Source: Cephalotrichum gorgonifer
Lineage: Eukaryota; Ascomycota; Sordariomycetes; Microascales; Microascaceae
Assembly (NCBI GenBank): GCA_900312665.1
Contig: ONZQ02000017.1
Coordinates: 186,001 to 250,000 of the forward strand
Direction: 5' to 3'
Length of the DNA stretch: 64,000 nt
A program made the translations under genes and the position numbers. Below are positions 12,431-23,716 of this stretch, one piece after another (position 1 is the stretch's first letter; each line of letters opens with the position of its first letter). The notes below the pieces were generated by a model. The model made no database searches, was not told the DNA's origin, and worked only from the letters and a program-made list of their open reading frames with translations.

Positions 12431-12865
12431 GATATGTAAGCACACGATGGATTTACGGAAGAGGGAACTTGTAAACGTCCTACCCGTCGAGGATGCTAGG
12501 TACGATAATCACGACGACAGGGTCGAATACACGTGGGTGATGGAATAATAATATGGAAAACCATGTCCATTACTGGGAGCCGACGGCATGACGAAAATTC
12601 AAAGGGCGGGGATAGTCGAGCCGTTCTTCGACGACTCTTCTGTAAGTGAAGCTTGGATTCTCGCTTATGCAATCAATTATATGAAGAGAAATAGAAGTTG
12701 AAGCTGCGATGCATCGTCCCAATGTGGGAAATTACATGTACATTGTTTTTGCCAGACGTAACTTTCTGCATTCCTCCTCCTCGTACTTCCTACTGGTCAA
12801 GTCTCGACTGCGACGGCCCTTATACCGCCCTCCCGGAGGGATGAACATCTATATCAGAGTGTCCC
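12431..12865. other. intergenic between convergent genes, 435 bp
   Basis: 3' flanks of the C2H2 and MFS genes, moderately AT-rich; I see nothing else in it. Confidence 0.5.
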
Positions 12866-15050
12866 CTAAGCCTTCACCGTCTCAATGCGAACACTTCCGG
12901 ACTCCTCTCCCTTCTCCTCAGCATCGACGTCCTTAGTCTGGCCCACGGTACCGAAGAGCTCATCCATCTTCTCCAGGCTAAGTCCCTTAGTCTCGGGGAC
13001 AAAGAACCATACGAAGGTCCCCATCATGATACAGAAGCATCCGAACATGAAAAACATTCCCTACACCTCGATTAGCTTTCCACGATTCTAATCAAACATT
13101 GAGTGGGATTGGAGGACGTACATAGCCGGCTGTGCCCATGGTCCCTTGCATCGTGAGGACAGCTATTAAGAAGTTAGCAAACAGATGTATAATATTGTGA
13201 GCAGCTGAAACATACTGCGCGCGATGACGAAGTTGAATAGCCATTGGGTGGCCGCCGCAATTGCGACGTTCATGGCACGGAGCCGGGCGGTAGGTATTTC
13301 GCTGACGAGAATCCAGCAAACGGGGCCCCATCCGAATTGGTAGAACCTGTATTATCGTCCAGGTCAGCAATCATCACCCCTACGTAGGCCGCTTCAATCA
13401 CGTACGCTGCCCAGAGGTAAATGCAAGTAATGGCGACATATCCGAAAGGCGAAATCTGGGCGGCGTGTTAGCAGAGGTACGTCAATAATATAGACCCGGC
13501 CATTATCTTACCGGGCGTCCGGCGACAGGAGGCTCCACTCTTCCGTAGATACCGATGATGAACATAACAATAGCTTGCGCCGTGCTCGTCCAGATCAAGC
13601 TCCCCCTCCGGCCGATGGAATCAGCGGCGAAGATCAAGAATACAGCACACCCTACCACCTTAACAACGCCATAGATACCAGTGGCAAAGAGCGACGTCTC
13701 AGTTCCGGTCATTCCGAGGTTCTTGAAGATTTGCGGCGCATAGTAGTTCTACATCTCGTGTCTTAGCTTCCAGTTCGTACCTCTCCACGTGGGGCTCGCG
13801 GCGCAGAGGGGACTTACCACTGCGTTGACACCGGTCATCTGCTGGCTGATCATGAGCACAATAGAGATGAGAACGCGCTTGCGATTCCCGGGGATAAGGA
13901 ACATCTCCTTGATAAGCGTGAGAGCCGAGGCGCCGCCAATTAGGTTCCGTTCGATTTCCAACTGGTCGGCCATTTCCTGGAGCTCCGCCTGGACAAAGTC
14001 GGAGTCGGCAGGAAGCCTACACATCGTGTCAGTTGACCATGGATGTTCTACCACGTGCATATTACATAGGGTGTTCTGACCTCCGCAGACTAACAAGGAT
14101 GCGAGTGGTCCGCTCCCAGTCGTCTTGCCTGGCACACCACCGGGGACTACATTGTGTTAGGGTTAGCAATTGGCCGAAGCGTAAGGAATGACAAGTATCT
14201 TACCTCTCAGGCGAGCAGAGCATTCCCAAGACGAGAAGCCTATATGGTATCAGTTGCACGGTTCAGCTGGCAAATCGGAGGGGGGCTCGGCTACGTACAG
14301 CGCCGGGAGTCCCTGTAGAGCAAGGGGGACGACATAGATGGCTGGCGCGGTGCTGTGGAGGAGGCTTCCGTAGTTGACCCTATTCAAGGTTGTTAGACGA
14401 CAAGACGTCTATCGTTTTGTGGTTTATGTATGTCGTACCAGAATGCGAGCATGACACCGGTGACGAGGAACAGTTGATAGAATGCTTCAAAGGTCATTAG
14501 CAAGCACACTTCCGGCACAGGTACGGGCGGAAGCAAACTTACCAATCAAGGCTCCTCGGATGGCTCGCGGGGCACACTCGGACACATAGAGCGGCACAAG
14601 GGTCGAAGCCGCCCCGACACCCATCCCGGAGATGAACCTCCCGACGTACATAACGGCGATCACGCCCCCCGCCGTAGACGCAGCCTGGAAGACCACACCA
14701 ATAATAGTGAGCAACCCGGTGCCGACCAGGCACCACCGCCGACCGAACCTCTCCGTGCACCACGACGTGATGAAGCAAGCGAGGAAACACCCAGCCTGCA
14801 AGGTCGAGACGATGTTCTGCTCCAGCGTGGCCTTGTGTTTGGGCGTGGCGTCGGGATAGCCGAAGCGCTCCTGGAAGTCGGGCATGGCGAGGACGCCGCC
14901 GATGGCGCCCGTCTCCCAGCCGAAGAGCATGCCGCCGAAGCAGGCCGAGAAGACAATGGTCAGGATGCGCCAGTTGTAGACCTCGTCCGGGTCGTTCTTC
15001 ATCGCATCGTTGTGCACGATGGAGCGCAGAACGCGCGCCATTGCCCCCAT
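12866..15050 (-). CDS. MFS sugar/quinate-type transporter, 11 exons
   Basis: An eleven-exon gene. By hand splicing the exons are 15050-14543, 14484-14439, 14379-14299, 14239-14204, 14146-14081, 14016-13818, 13748-13512, 13455-13406, 13346-13216, 13162-13122 and 13060-12866, summing to 1590 nt, 529 aa. Every junction is GT-AG and preserves frame. Family marks of sugar porters (TC 2.A.1.1): FGWETGAIGGVLAMPDF in helix 1, ERFGRRWCLVG in the loop 2-3 region, GRFISGMGVGAAS with VPLYVSECAP, SQQMTGVNAV, DSIGRRGSL, and the C-terminal VPETKGLSLEKMDELFG. Twelve transmembrane helices are expected, in the plasma membrane. The N-terminus VYNWRILTIVFSACFGGMLFG resembles quinate permease and hexose transporter/sensor groups; the substrate is not decided. 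The start at 15050 is favoured over an in-frame ATG at 15206 because the extra N-terminus has no family match. Confidence 0.92.
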
Positions 15051-17046
15051 CTTGGATGGCCGAGGGAAACGTCGAATGGGTCTAAGTGCTGATATGGGGT
15101 CGTTTCTGCAGGGAGGGCTGGAACCGATGCTGATCGTGGAGAGGATGGATTCAAGGAGGAAATAGATGGAAAAATGAGGGTGATCGACTCCATAGATATG
15201 TATCATTGAGCGGGTCCGCCAAGCGCGGGAGCCATCACCGTTTGGGCAACGATATCAACCTACCCCGGAGTCTCTAGGTAAGGATCAAAACACCTTGCTC
15301 TCAACATTGCCACCCGAAATGCCGGCTAGGATCATTAGTTTGCCGGCTAGTAGCACTGTTCTGGCCGGAGGCTGGCCAGTAACAGTGCTACGCATTTGTC
15401 TCGCAGCCACTAATATTAAGCTCGTAGTTTCAGGCAGGGACTAACACTGCCAAATCACAGTGTAGCAGGAAATCCGCTTCAATATCCGCTGCATATCCGT
15501 CGTATTGCCCCCCGCAGAAGGAAATCCGGGGTATCCACTGCACCACCAGTCTCTTCCAATCTAAGCCACACCAGCTGTCATGATAGGATGACCAAAGACT
15601 TTGTCACATAATAAACCCCACTACTCTACTTGGAATACAGGTGTGGCGCATCCGCTAGCTGACCGGAAAAGCGCTCAAGCGGGGCGACATACCTCTAAAC
15701 GGGAGAGCGTGAGGAAAGCAAATTTGGTGGCGGACCACCCAATCTCGAGAGAGATGGGACGGAAACATGTCCGTCCGAGGGTGCCGACCGCATCCGCGGT
15801 TCGGATGCTAGCGCGGCGTTTTTGGCTCTCAGCGCTGCGGGGAAGTGCGGGGATATCATCATGCCCGTGTCTCCAACCCCGCGAAAAGTTGAACACTCAT
15901 TCTGGGGTAAGGTATTAGACAGTTGGCGGGGATTGTGGGGTTCGGATCGAGCGGGTTTTAAGAAATGCTTCTTACCTACATCTGTATGGGGTAATCGGGT
16001 GTTGAGCTTTCACTTGGGCGGGCGGATTCTATTCTCCGTCGCAGAATTCCCAAAACCCATTGTCCCATGTGGACCAAGACATTCATTCCTTTAACCTCTC
16101 CCCCTTGGACAGGAATCTTACTTCCACACTGCTTACTAGTTAGCTGTGATTAAAGTGGCGTACCAATCTGTGGGAACTTAACGAGGAGACAGTACTAGCC
16201 CCAGTCCGCTTCCCTAACCACGACATCGTAGGTGAAGCGTTTTCCGCCTGCTTGAGAACGTGGAGCCAGTCAATGTCAAAACCGTCAAAGAGTCCGAATT
16301 CTATAGTTGGTAGTTTACTAAACGACCAGTTACATACAAACCCGATGGTGTTTTCGACTACCGCAACAGGTAGAGTTTACAAAATCGATTATCAAGGAGA
16401 TGGACTTTGAAACCCCCCTAGAAAACCAACTCTTCTTCCTGGTCCCCTTTGCTGGGTTACCCGCACCAAAATGGATGTAATTGAGATCGGCTAACGTTAG
16501 CCTGCTGGTCGCCAGGTGTTGGTATGATAGGACACGGCCCGCGCACCATACAGCCGTACTCCCGAGTTTCCGCCCTGACGTCATCACTCAGCACAAGGGA
16601 CAGATTAATCCGTTCTAGCTTGGGGGTTATAATAATATGCTATGCAGTCATCCGTCCGTTCCGTTTTTTCTCGATCTAGGCTCTGACCAGCGACGGGAAC
16701 ATCACGCAACTTATACTACCTCTTCATTTGTCTATTCCCTTTAAACCCGAAGGAACCATTCCTACAATACTGCAGTTACCTCATTCAGTATACTGATTTT
16801 GAATTTCGACAAAGCTCGCAAGAATACTCAAGTTAGTTTAACCAGAAATCCATTTGCATAATCGAGCTTCTCTACCGTCGCTAAATGGCAGGTTTCTCAG
16901 CGAGGATGGCTGGGAACTCCTCATCGACGCACGACCGCCAATCAACGTCAGTTTTCAACGGTCGCCATTCAAGTTCATGGCCCTTGTCCGCCCGAGTCGT
17001 TGATTTACACTGAAGTTAGCGACGGCATTCTACCGAAGGCATTGGC
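15051..17046. other. gene-free stretch, 2 kb
   Basis: The upstream region of the MFS transporter and then a featureless stretch. The only structure I see is a hairpin at 15350-15391. Frames such as 15601-15918 and 16330-16587 have no motif or credible start context. Confidence 0.5.
15350..15391. repeat. near-perfect inverted repeat (hairpin)
   Basis: Arms gtagcactgttctggcc and ggccagtaacagtgctac pair over 17 positions with one bulged base around a 7-nt loop. The site lies 300 bp upstream of the MFS start, and a 9-nt direct repeat (gccggctag) sits immediately to its left. It could be an operator for a dimeric regulator or the remnant of a small inverted-repeat element. Confidence 0.75.
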
Positions 17047-18075
17047 TTAGCTCAAGAACTCACGAGGATGCCAGGAGACGCTCCGTATGGTCCTCATCCC
17101 TGTGCCAAAACTTGTGCGCAGCTTCAGATAGCCCGATAGAGATCGCCTCCGAAGAGCTGAGCACTGCGAGGCCCCCACCGGTTTTAGCGATGAAACCGGC
17201 GACTTCCTTTCAAGCGTGACTTCCAGCCTCGGCGAAGAAATAGCCGTTTCGACCCGATGGCAGTTGATCATCTGTCAGCGCCCGGGCAAGCACCGCCTCA
17301 AAGAGAACTGTAAAGTCGGCGACGTGGACATGATCGATGGGGACCGTCCCGGGTGCGATGTACTCGGCCCTGCCCGCCTTTATGGCTTTCCGGATCAACA
17401 TTGGAATTTGCTGTGACCTTTGGTTGAAGAAGCCGGTGCCACGTCGATAAATCAAAGGGGGCATGATAATGTACGTCCTGACGCCCGTCTTCTCGCCAGT
17501 CTCAATGGCCTTTACGTCGGTGGTCCGCTGACTATAAGCTTGCATCGCCTAACGCTGCACTTAGAAACCGTAAATTCCCTCATCCTTGTCAGAGAATGTA
17601 CGATGTTCCCCTCCATTACCAGAGACTATTCCTACGGAAACGTCGGTAGTTCCTGATCGCTTCAATGCGCCTCTCGTTAGCGAAGCCGAAACAGAACTCC
17701 CAGGGAAGGGAATAGGGGTGGCCGTACATGGATGTATAGTTATACCATCGACTCCTGTGTCATTCTTGCGCTTTCTTAGTCCGATGATCAGAGCTTCGGC
17801 CGAGCTAGTATGATACTCGGTGGCAGCATGCAACAAGACGTCGTGCTGGCTAGCCAGATTCGCAAGTCCGGCCGCGTCGTCCAGGCCACCCTCCATCACA
17901 ATAGTCGTCACCCCCTTTGCCCCGGAGAACATCGGCCCGGCTCTGCGTCCTCACGAGGGCGGTGATAGACAGAGCATTGACGATCTCCTTGGAAGGACCG
18001 TAGTAACTGCGCAAGAATGGCCCCCCCCTTACTGGCCAATTAGGCACCATGCGGCAGAGGAACGTCAACCTTAAC
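17047..18075 (-). pseudogene. decayed NAD(P)-dependent epimerase/NmrA-type protein
   Basis: Pieces of one Rossmann-fold protein appear in order on the minus strand but in changing frames. An N-terminal piece reads GAILAQLLRS and then ITALVRTQSRADVLRGKG. The frame then shifts at a run of five G near 17930 to GVTTIVMEGGLDDAAGLANL and LLHAATEYHTSSAEALIIGL. After FSDKDEGIYGF come two in-frame stops (TAA and TAG, near 17555-17570), then QRTTDVKAIETGEKTGVRTYIIMPPLIYRRGTG and PIDHVHVADF. A TGA follows GSHA, where relatives usually have Trp, before KEVAGFIAKTG and a C-terminal piece near 17100. At least one frameshift and three stops make a functional product unlikely. Introns cannot explain the stops, because homologous sequence continues on both sides with no gap. 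Confidence 0.8.
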
Positions 18076-18288
18076 CTAATGACAGGCTCTTTAGCTACAG
18101 GCCAATCGTTTCCTAACTACAAGTGTTTGAATAGGTCTGAGCATAGACCAGAGCTGCACTCGGGCAAGTTTGTGTCTTAGATTCATCAGTGTTGGTAGAG
18201 AGGCCTGCGTCCTGATTGCCAGCAGCCGCAATTGCCACATCCTATACGCATATTTGAAACCCCTTTCGTCTCATCCCGACAAAGCTTC

Positions 18289-18840
18289 CTATCCCATGTC
18301 TTGAAACTCCTCCCAGGTAACAATGGCCGTTTGCACCCAGATACCTAAAGTAATCAAGCCAAAAGTCGCCGTAAATACCACACCCATCCACCCCGCAAAT
18401 TCAACGTATGCGACTACCGCTAGTGATAGGAGAATAAAAGCTGCGACTATAAAAGCATTGGTTAAGAGATTCAATGCATGTAGAAACCCTCTAGTTGCAA
18501 TCCTCTCTAGGGTAGGTGGGTCACAGAAACCATTCACGAACCAAGCCCGGTTGAAGCCTATCAACATAGCCAGTAGTCCGCATATCCCTATCTCTCCGAC
18601 GAATATAGCCCAGCTAGTTGCCAAGAATAGTCTGACCGTTTCACGGTCATACCTTGTCGGTGTTATATCATCGGGGTCTTCCGGGTTAAGTCGAGCCGGA
18701 TTTGCAATGTCTGAGATGATGAGGGAGAAGGTGATGGAGCCGCCGAACGTTGAGATAGCGATGAGAGTAGCGAGATAATTTTCCCACCACTGGACCGTAC
18801 GCTCGCTGGGCTCGGCGTGGGCTAGTGCGCTGGCTGGCAT
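18289..18840 (-). CDS. four-helix integral membrane protein of unknown function
   Basis: An uninterrupted 183-aa protein with four clear hydrophobic segments, at about residues 22-45 (ATLIAISTFGGSITFSLIIS), 68-95, 112-140 and 148-172. The short N-terminal part carries WWENYLATL. The loop after helix 1 has ANPARLNPEDPDDITP. I recognise the general layout from small fungal hypothetical proteins but no named family. The ATG at 18840 is the only sensible start, giving a charged, Ala-rich N-terminus without a signal peptide. It stands alone, between the epimerase pseudogene and a gene-free stretch. Membrane location is inferred from hydropathy only. Confidence 0.72.
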   Translation of the reverse strand: MPASALAHAEPSERTVQWWENYLATLIAISTFGGSITFSLIISDIANPARLNPEDPDDITPTRYDRETVRLFLATSWAIFVGEIGICGLLAMLIGFNRAWFVNGFCDPPTLERIATRGFLHALNLLTNAFIVAAFILLSLAVVAYVEFAGWMGVVFTATFGLITLGIWVQTAIVTWEEFQDMG

Positions 18841-19778
18841 CTCGTGAACAAGCTACTAGATCGTAGAAAGCTATAGTAGGTCTTTCCCGTTCACTGCTGT
18901 AATTTCCGAACTAGCTGAAGCTACGAGGGAAGGTTAAGAAGGCACGATGGGAAGTATAAGGGAACTACCTCGATTCAAACTTGCGTTGTAGCGAACCGGT
19001 AGCCGAAGGTAGAGCGGAAGAATAGCCTGGAAGATAAAGCTTCTGCAACTGGAAACACGAAGGGACAGTAGATAAACAGAAAGATACGATGAGCGACATC
19101 GGCGTCATATAAGTAGACTATCAACAGTAGAGGAGTTAGAGTTATGATTCTAGAGAAGGTGAGAGGGTGTCACCAAATACACATTAACCCCATCCTAGCT
19201 TAACCAGCCACGGACGCCACCCCGACCCATCGGTGCTTTTTGCTCGCCCGCCTCGTCCACTCACGCGAGCCGAGTGAGAAGGGGTAACGCAGGCGGGACC
19301 CACGCAGGATGGCGGGTGTGACAAGAGGGGGCGGTGCAAGGCACACTATCTCATCCTATGACATCTGAGGGTCTTTCCGATATCGCAGACCTTATCTTGG
19401 TCCGATGGAAGCCGATAGTCTTCTTACATTTTGAGGGTTAGAAATAAATCAGATGATATGCCACTTTTTGCTAACGTTTTGCTAGCAGAAGCTTAATATG
19501 CCCTACTCCTCAAGTTATGTAAAAGCATCAGTCTATTCCTAAACATTATTAACCCATGTACCGTATCTTAATGCCAGGTAAGTCACTGCCGAGAGCCGAT
19601 TAGCTTTATTGCTACTGCTGTCTAAAGCACCTTTCCCCCGGTCCCTTGAAGTTCGGCACATTTGAAGCAAATGCGTACAACTTCTTGTATCAGATGAACC
19701 TTACTACAATACGTTTTACGGCCATAGTCGGTGTTACCTTTGCATTAGAACGCGGTAGACTCTACCACGGCGATTAAG
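18841..19778. other. gene-free stretch, 940 bp
   Basis: Upstream region of the four-helix protein, then sequence without frames of note. A GC-rich patch at 19200-19330 precedes AT-rich DNA before the repeat gene. Confidence 0.45.
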
Positions 19779-20240
19779 ATGATTTGGGAAATCGTCAACA
19801 CAATCGGCGGCGTGATCGGTACGGGCGCCGACGCCATCGGCTGCGCTGTCGGTACGGGCGCCGACGCCCTCGGCTGCGCTGTCGGTACGGGCGCCGACGC
19901 CCTCGGCTGCGCTGTCGGTACGGGCGCCGACGCCCTCGGCTGCGCTGTCGGTATGGGCGCCGATGCCCTCGGATGCGTTGCCGGTACGGGCGCCGATGCC
20001 CTCGGATGCGTTATCGGTACGAGCGCCGATGCCCTCGGATGCATTGCCGGGACGGGCGTCGATGCCCTTGGATGTGTTGCCGGTACGGGCGCCGACGCCC
20101 TCGGCTGTGCTGTCGGTGAGAGCAGCGCGATCGCCGGCGGCGCCGCCCTTACAGCTATAGTCGACAAGTATAAGAGTCCTTTGCTTCGGACCATCCGCAT
20201 AGCTATCATTATACATTGTAAGTGTCCTCATATCCTATAG
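19779..20240 (+). CDS. 11-residue glycine/alanine/cysteine tandem-repeat protein (candidate)
   Basis: A 153-aa frame. After MIWEIVNTIGGVI come nine units of the 11-mer GTGADALGCAV, then GESSAIAGGAALTAIVDKYK and a hydrophobic, basic tail. Each unit has Gly at positions 1, 3 and 8, giving GxxxG spacing across unit borders (GCAVG) as in glycine zippers, an Asp at 5 and a Cys at 9. Substitutions among units favour this frame only moderately. By my count about 12 of 25 base changes fall at third codon positions and are silent, and most replacements swap Ala, Val and Ile. Because the unit is 33 bp, several other frames on both strands are also open, so strand is not proven. The tail might instead splice further downstream: gtaagt occurs at about 20218. 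A membrane-inserting or self-assembling role is suggested by composition only. Confidence 0.5.
   Translation: MIWEIVNTIGGVIGTGADAIGCAVGTGADALGCAVGTGADALGCAVGTGADALGCAVGMGADALGCVAGTGADALGCVIGTSADALGCIAGTGVDALGCVAGTGADALGCAVGESSAIAGGAALTAIVDKYKSPLLRTIRIAIIIHCKCPHIL
19817..20115. repeat. 33-bp tandem repeat, nine units
   Basis: Nine consecutive 33-bp units; the second, third and fourth are identical, while units 5-8 share derived changes (gat, gga, gtt), showing stepwise duplication. The unit length is a multiple of three, so reading frames persist through all copies. Confidence 0.95.
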
Positions 20241-21865
20241 CCATATTTATAGGATGAGATTTAAATTTATTCTAACTATTTACGTTTCTGCTATAGTTTT
20301 ATTCCTTTGTACATCTTCACTCTTCGCACATTTTATTGCGAAATTACTCTTCCACTGAAGATGCTGACAGTGAGAGCGATATAGGACTGCTATACGCAGG
20401 CCTGGAGCTTTCCGGAAAATTCCGCGTTAGGCGTATTCAATAAATCATTAAGTTATCAATTTTTGAGGGCCTGACCACTCGTGTGGCACTTGCCTAGACA
20501 CGAGGCCGCTCTAGAAAATAAGGGTAACTAACCTTCAGCTCAACCTGTCTCACAAATCTTGGCCGAGACGATTTCAAGCCTCGGCTGTTTACTTATCAAC
20601 CATGACTGAATATGAGAGTAGGTCCTCGCATGCTCGCAGAGGTGCTGTAAGTACGGACTTCTAGGCAGTTGCACTTGTAAATAGTTGTGTGGGTAAAAGT
20701 ATCCATAAATAAAGATTTTGATTAACAACTGGAGAGCATGAGGAAAGAAGCTGTCTACGTGTTAACAGCCGTAGTATAAGTAGTCTGTGATTCTTCCTAG
20801 GAGGTTCCCGCTCCGTAGTGGTGGGAGCGAACAAGACGGCGTTCAGAGTGGGTCCTCGCGTGACTGGATCAACTTCATGGTTTAGACAAACCTGCTGACA
20901 CAGAATACATGAACTGTCGGCAGCGGGTCCTTGCCTGGGAAAACATTTCAAAAAAAATACGAATAAATATTTATACATATTTATATATTATATTTATAGG
21001 TAGCCGATGCCAGGCTTGGTTTTATCACCACGAGCTGAATTGGCCGTTAATACCGACTACGATGGCGGCGCCTGAAACATCCTTAAAGAGTGTGATAAAG
21101 AGGAAGCGGATTTCGCACATGGCTGTAGAAGCAGGTGAGTTGAGTTGGATATGCCATCATGCTCCCTTTAATGCTTTTAATGGGATTGCCCGCCGCGGCC
21201 CTGTAGGACGGAGGCGGGTAGGTCACATCACTGTCTGCGTGTAGCAGGGGTTAGTTACCCTTTGTCCCTTTGTTCTGTAGCGCGCCAAATTTATAATTCA
21301 ACGAATTTATATGTCACGTGGCGGGGGCTTTTCAGCGCTCGGCCACTTAGGAATCGCTCATCATTGGCTTAGATTAGTGAAACATATTGGCATCGTGACG
21401 TCCTCCTGCGCCTAGATGCACATGCTGCCGACAGATTGCCACGAACGAGATGCTGGTATATTACTTACTACGCATATACGTGTCCCCTATCTATAATTTT
21501 CCTGTTTTTTCCAAGCGCCGAAAATGCGGCCGATTGTTTTTTCCTTCAGCCTGATTCAAAGTCCGTCTATGTTTCTCGTAAGCCGCAGTTCGACAGGAGC
21601 CTAAGACGTCGGTGAAACTCGTCCTGAGCTTCCATATTGACGTCAAAGGGAAAACCTCACGATTCTATTACAAAGGTTGGATACAATAGGTCCGATAAGT
21701 AAAATTAACCAAATATCTGCTCCCTAACACTCGTAATGTGCCATGCCATGTGGGGAAACCAATGCTTCCTGTTTGGCGCCGCAGTTCGCTTGAAAGGTTG
21801 CCCACACACCCGGCCGTACCTGAGGCTGGGTCCTGAAGCATTTGCTGCGCCGAACACATAGCCCT
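20241..21865. other. gene-free stretch, 1.6 kb
   Basis: AT-rich DNA with no supportable gene, 3' of the repeat gene and 3' of the SDR. Frames at 20661-20978 and 20909-21244 are short and without motifs. Confidence 0.5.
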
Positions 21866-22891
21866 TTAATCGGCATCCTGAACACCAACAAGGCCGCAAG
21901 ATATCGTCCACAGCTTCTTGGATTTCTCTTCATCATACGCCCAGGGGGCATATCCAACGTCCGCCCCGCTCAAGGGCGAGGTCCCGGGTTTCATAGGACC
22001 CTGTTCCGCACAATCAGCGAGGTAACGGCCACCACGGCCCTCCCATTCCTTGCTAATGGCAGCGTAGACGCTCGTCGCTGCACCCTGCTCAGGACTCTTC
22101 ATGTAGCGCAGCACCTCCGGGTCGCTGGACATGACCTTGACGAACTCGGGGTCAAGATATTGGCCAAGGTTGGTGGCAATGCCACCGGGGTGGAGGGGAA
22201 GGCCGTGGATGCCCTTGGCTCCGTACCTTCGTTCGATTTCGTTGGCCGTGTAGATGTTGGCAGTCTTGGCCTGGCCGTACGCAACCCAAGGGTCATAGGA
22301 GCCCTCGTCATCGAATCTAAGGTCGTCGAAGCGGATCCCACCGCAGCGGTGACCTATAGACGACAGAGAAACCACGCGAGAGTTGAATTCGGGCGTGGAG
22401 CCGGCCAACAGAGCTCCCTTCAGCAATTGGAAGAGGAGGAAGTGGCCAACATGGCAGATGCCGAACTGCGACTCGAAACCATCTTTGGTCTTGCCCTTGG
22501 GGCTGGCCATGATTCCCGCGTTCAAGATGAGGATGTTGAGGCTGGAGGTCTTAGACAGGAAAGCCTCGGCCGCTGAACGAACCGAGTCAAGTGAGTCGAG
22601 GGATATCTCGATCAAGTGGAGAGACTTGTTGGTCGTCTGGCCAGACGCGAGAAGATCATCTACTGCCTGTTGCCCCTTCTTGAGGTCTCGGACTCCAAGA
22701 TAGATCGTTGCGCCGGTGGCAAGTAGAGCGCGTGCGGTTTCGAGGCCGAGTCCCTGGTTGGCTCCCGTGATGAAAACAGTTTTACCGGTCAATTCCCCTA
22801 CACGACCCTCATCCTCCACAATCTGTAGTGCGGTTGGTCGGGCATCGCCAGGACCGGAGGGGTTCTCATGGGCAGCCTGGTATCTCGACAT
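21866..22891 (-). CDS. short-chain dehydrogenase/reductase (SDR)
   Basis: An intact, intronless 341-aa classical SDR of the retinol dehydrogenase/WWOX-like type common in fungi. Cofactor motif TGANQGLG at residues 42-49, the stabilising NAG at 124-126, catalytic Ser in VSLSSIG near 177, and YGQAK at 205-209 (Tyr and Lys of the active site). The 30-residue N-terminal extension before the Rossmann fold is typical of the group. An Arg in GVRD after beta-2 suggests NADP(H) preference. No signal or membrane segment is seen, so it is probably cytosolic. It is head-to-head with the Zn2Cys6 factor starting at 23717, with 825 bp between the start codons, so the two may be co-regulated. The substrate is unknown. 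Confidence 0.93.
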   Translation of the reverse strand: MSRYQAAHENPSGPGDARPTALQIVEDEGRVGELTGKTVFITGANQGLGLETARALLATGATIYLGVRDLKKGQQAVDDLLASGQTTNKSLHLIEISLDSLDSVRSAAEAFLSKTSSLNILILNAGIMASPKGKTKDGFESQFGICHVGHFLLFQLLKGALLAGSTPEFNSRVVSLSSIGHRCGGIRFDDLRFDDEGSYDPWVAYGQAKTANIYTANEIERRYGAKGIHGLPLHPGGIATNLGQYLDPEFVKVMSSDPEVLRYMKSPEQGAATSVYAAISKEWEGRGGRYLADCAEQGPMKPGTSPLSGADVGYAPWAYDEEKSKKLWTISCGLVGVQDAD

Positions 22892-23716
22892 GATGGATTT
22901 GGCGTAAATTGTAGGTAAGAGAGCTCTAGCTGTTGAGTGTGGTGGCGATGTAGTAGTCTGATAACGATGTTGGAGGTCTCTTTGTGCTATAATACTGAAA
23001 GAGGACCCTAGACTGTATCTTGGTAGAAGATGGTTTATATATCACTACGTCACACTGGATCATACATGGCCATATAAGGTTACGGAGATACCGGCGTTTA
23101 GCTTGAATGGCGAATTTAAGTAGTGTGCCGAAACAGATGGAAGTTAGCACTAGTGAGGAATGTTCTGCTCCTAGACTGGGATTGGCGCGCATTGACCCAG
23201 GCTGTAGAGTTAAGACTGAGACTGCAAGTCAGTTGACGCATACCGGATTAGCAGAATTTTGATTCGGAAGCTGTCCCGTGTCTACTCATCAAGCTTCTAT
23301 GCTCCTTCACTTCAAAGGCCATTACGGTTGCACAATAAGTGGCCGGAGGGAATTACGACAGTGAGAATGTAAAGTGCTAGTGCTAGCCGCATCAGCTAGC
23401 GGAACATTTGGTGGAACATTTGGCGGAACATTGGGCGGAACATTGGGCGGACATCTGGCACAACCCTAACTCCAGGCGATGGCTCATGACCCACATGCTT
23501 CCCTCCGAGCAGGCCGAGCAACACATTTCTATGTCTTCCTCCCCCGCCATTGTATTTTCCCGTCAGTCTTCCGTCAACATCCGTCAAACTTCCACCAGGC
23601 GCTCCACCACCTCCTACTCTTTTCTTCCACATCCCCTCTGCTTCACAATCCTTATCCAACACGGCTAGAGGTGGTCTCCTGCGGGACTCCGCCGTCCCTC
23701 CGTCCTCGATCCGAGA
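22892..23716. promoter_or_regulatory. divergent promoter region between SDR and Zn2Cys6 factor
   Basis: 825 bp separating two start codons that point away from each other. It contains a TATA-like catataag near 23069 on the SDR side and a 12-bp tandem repeat at 23399-23458 on the regulator side. Shared control is inferred from geometry. Confidence 0.5.
23399..23458. repeat. 12-bp tandem repeat, five units
   Basis: Five consecutive units close to gcggaacatttg/gcggaacattgg, the last one degenerate. It lies 260 bp upstream of the regulator ATG; the repeated CGG half-sites are the kind of triplet recognised by Zn2Cys6 proteins, but this is only a suggestion. Confidence 0.85.
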
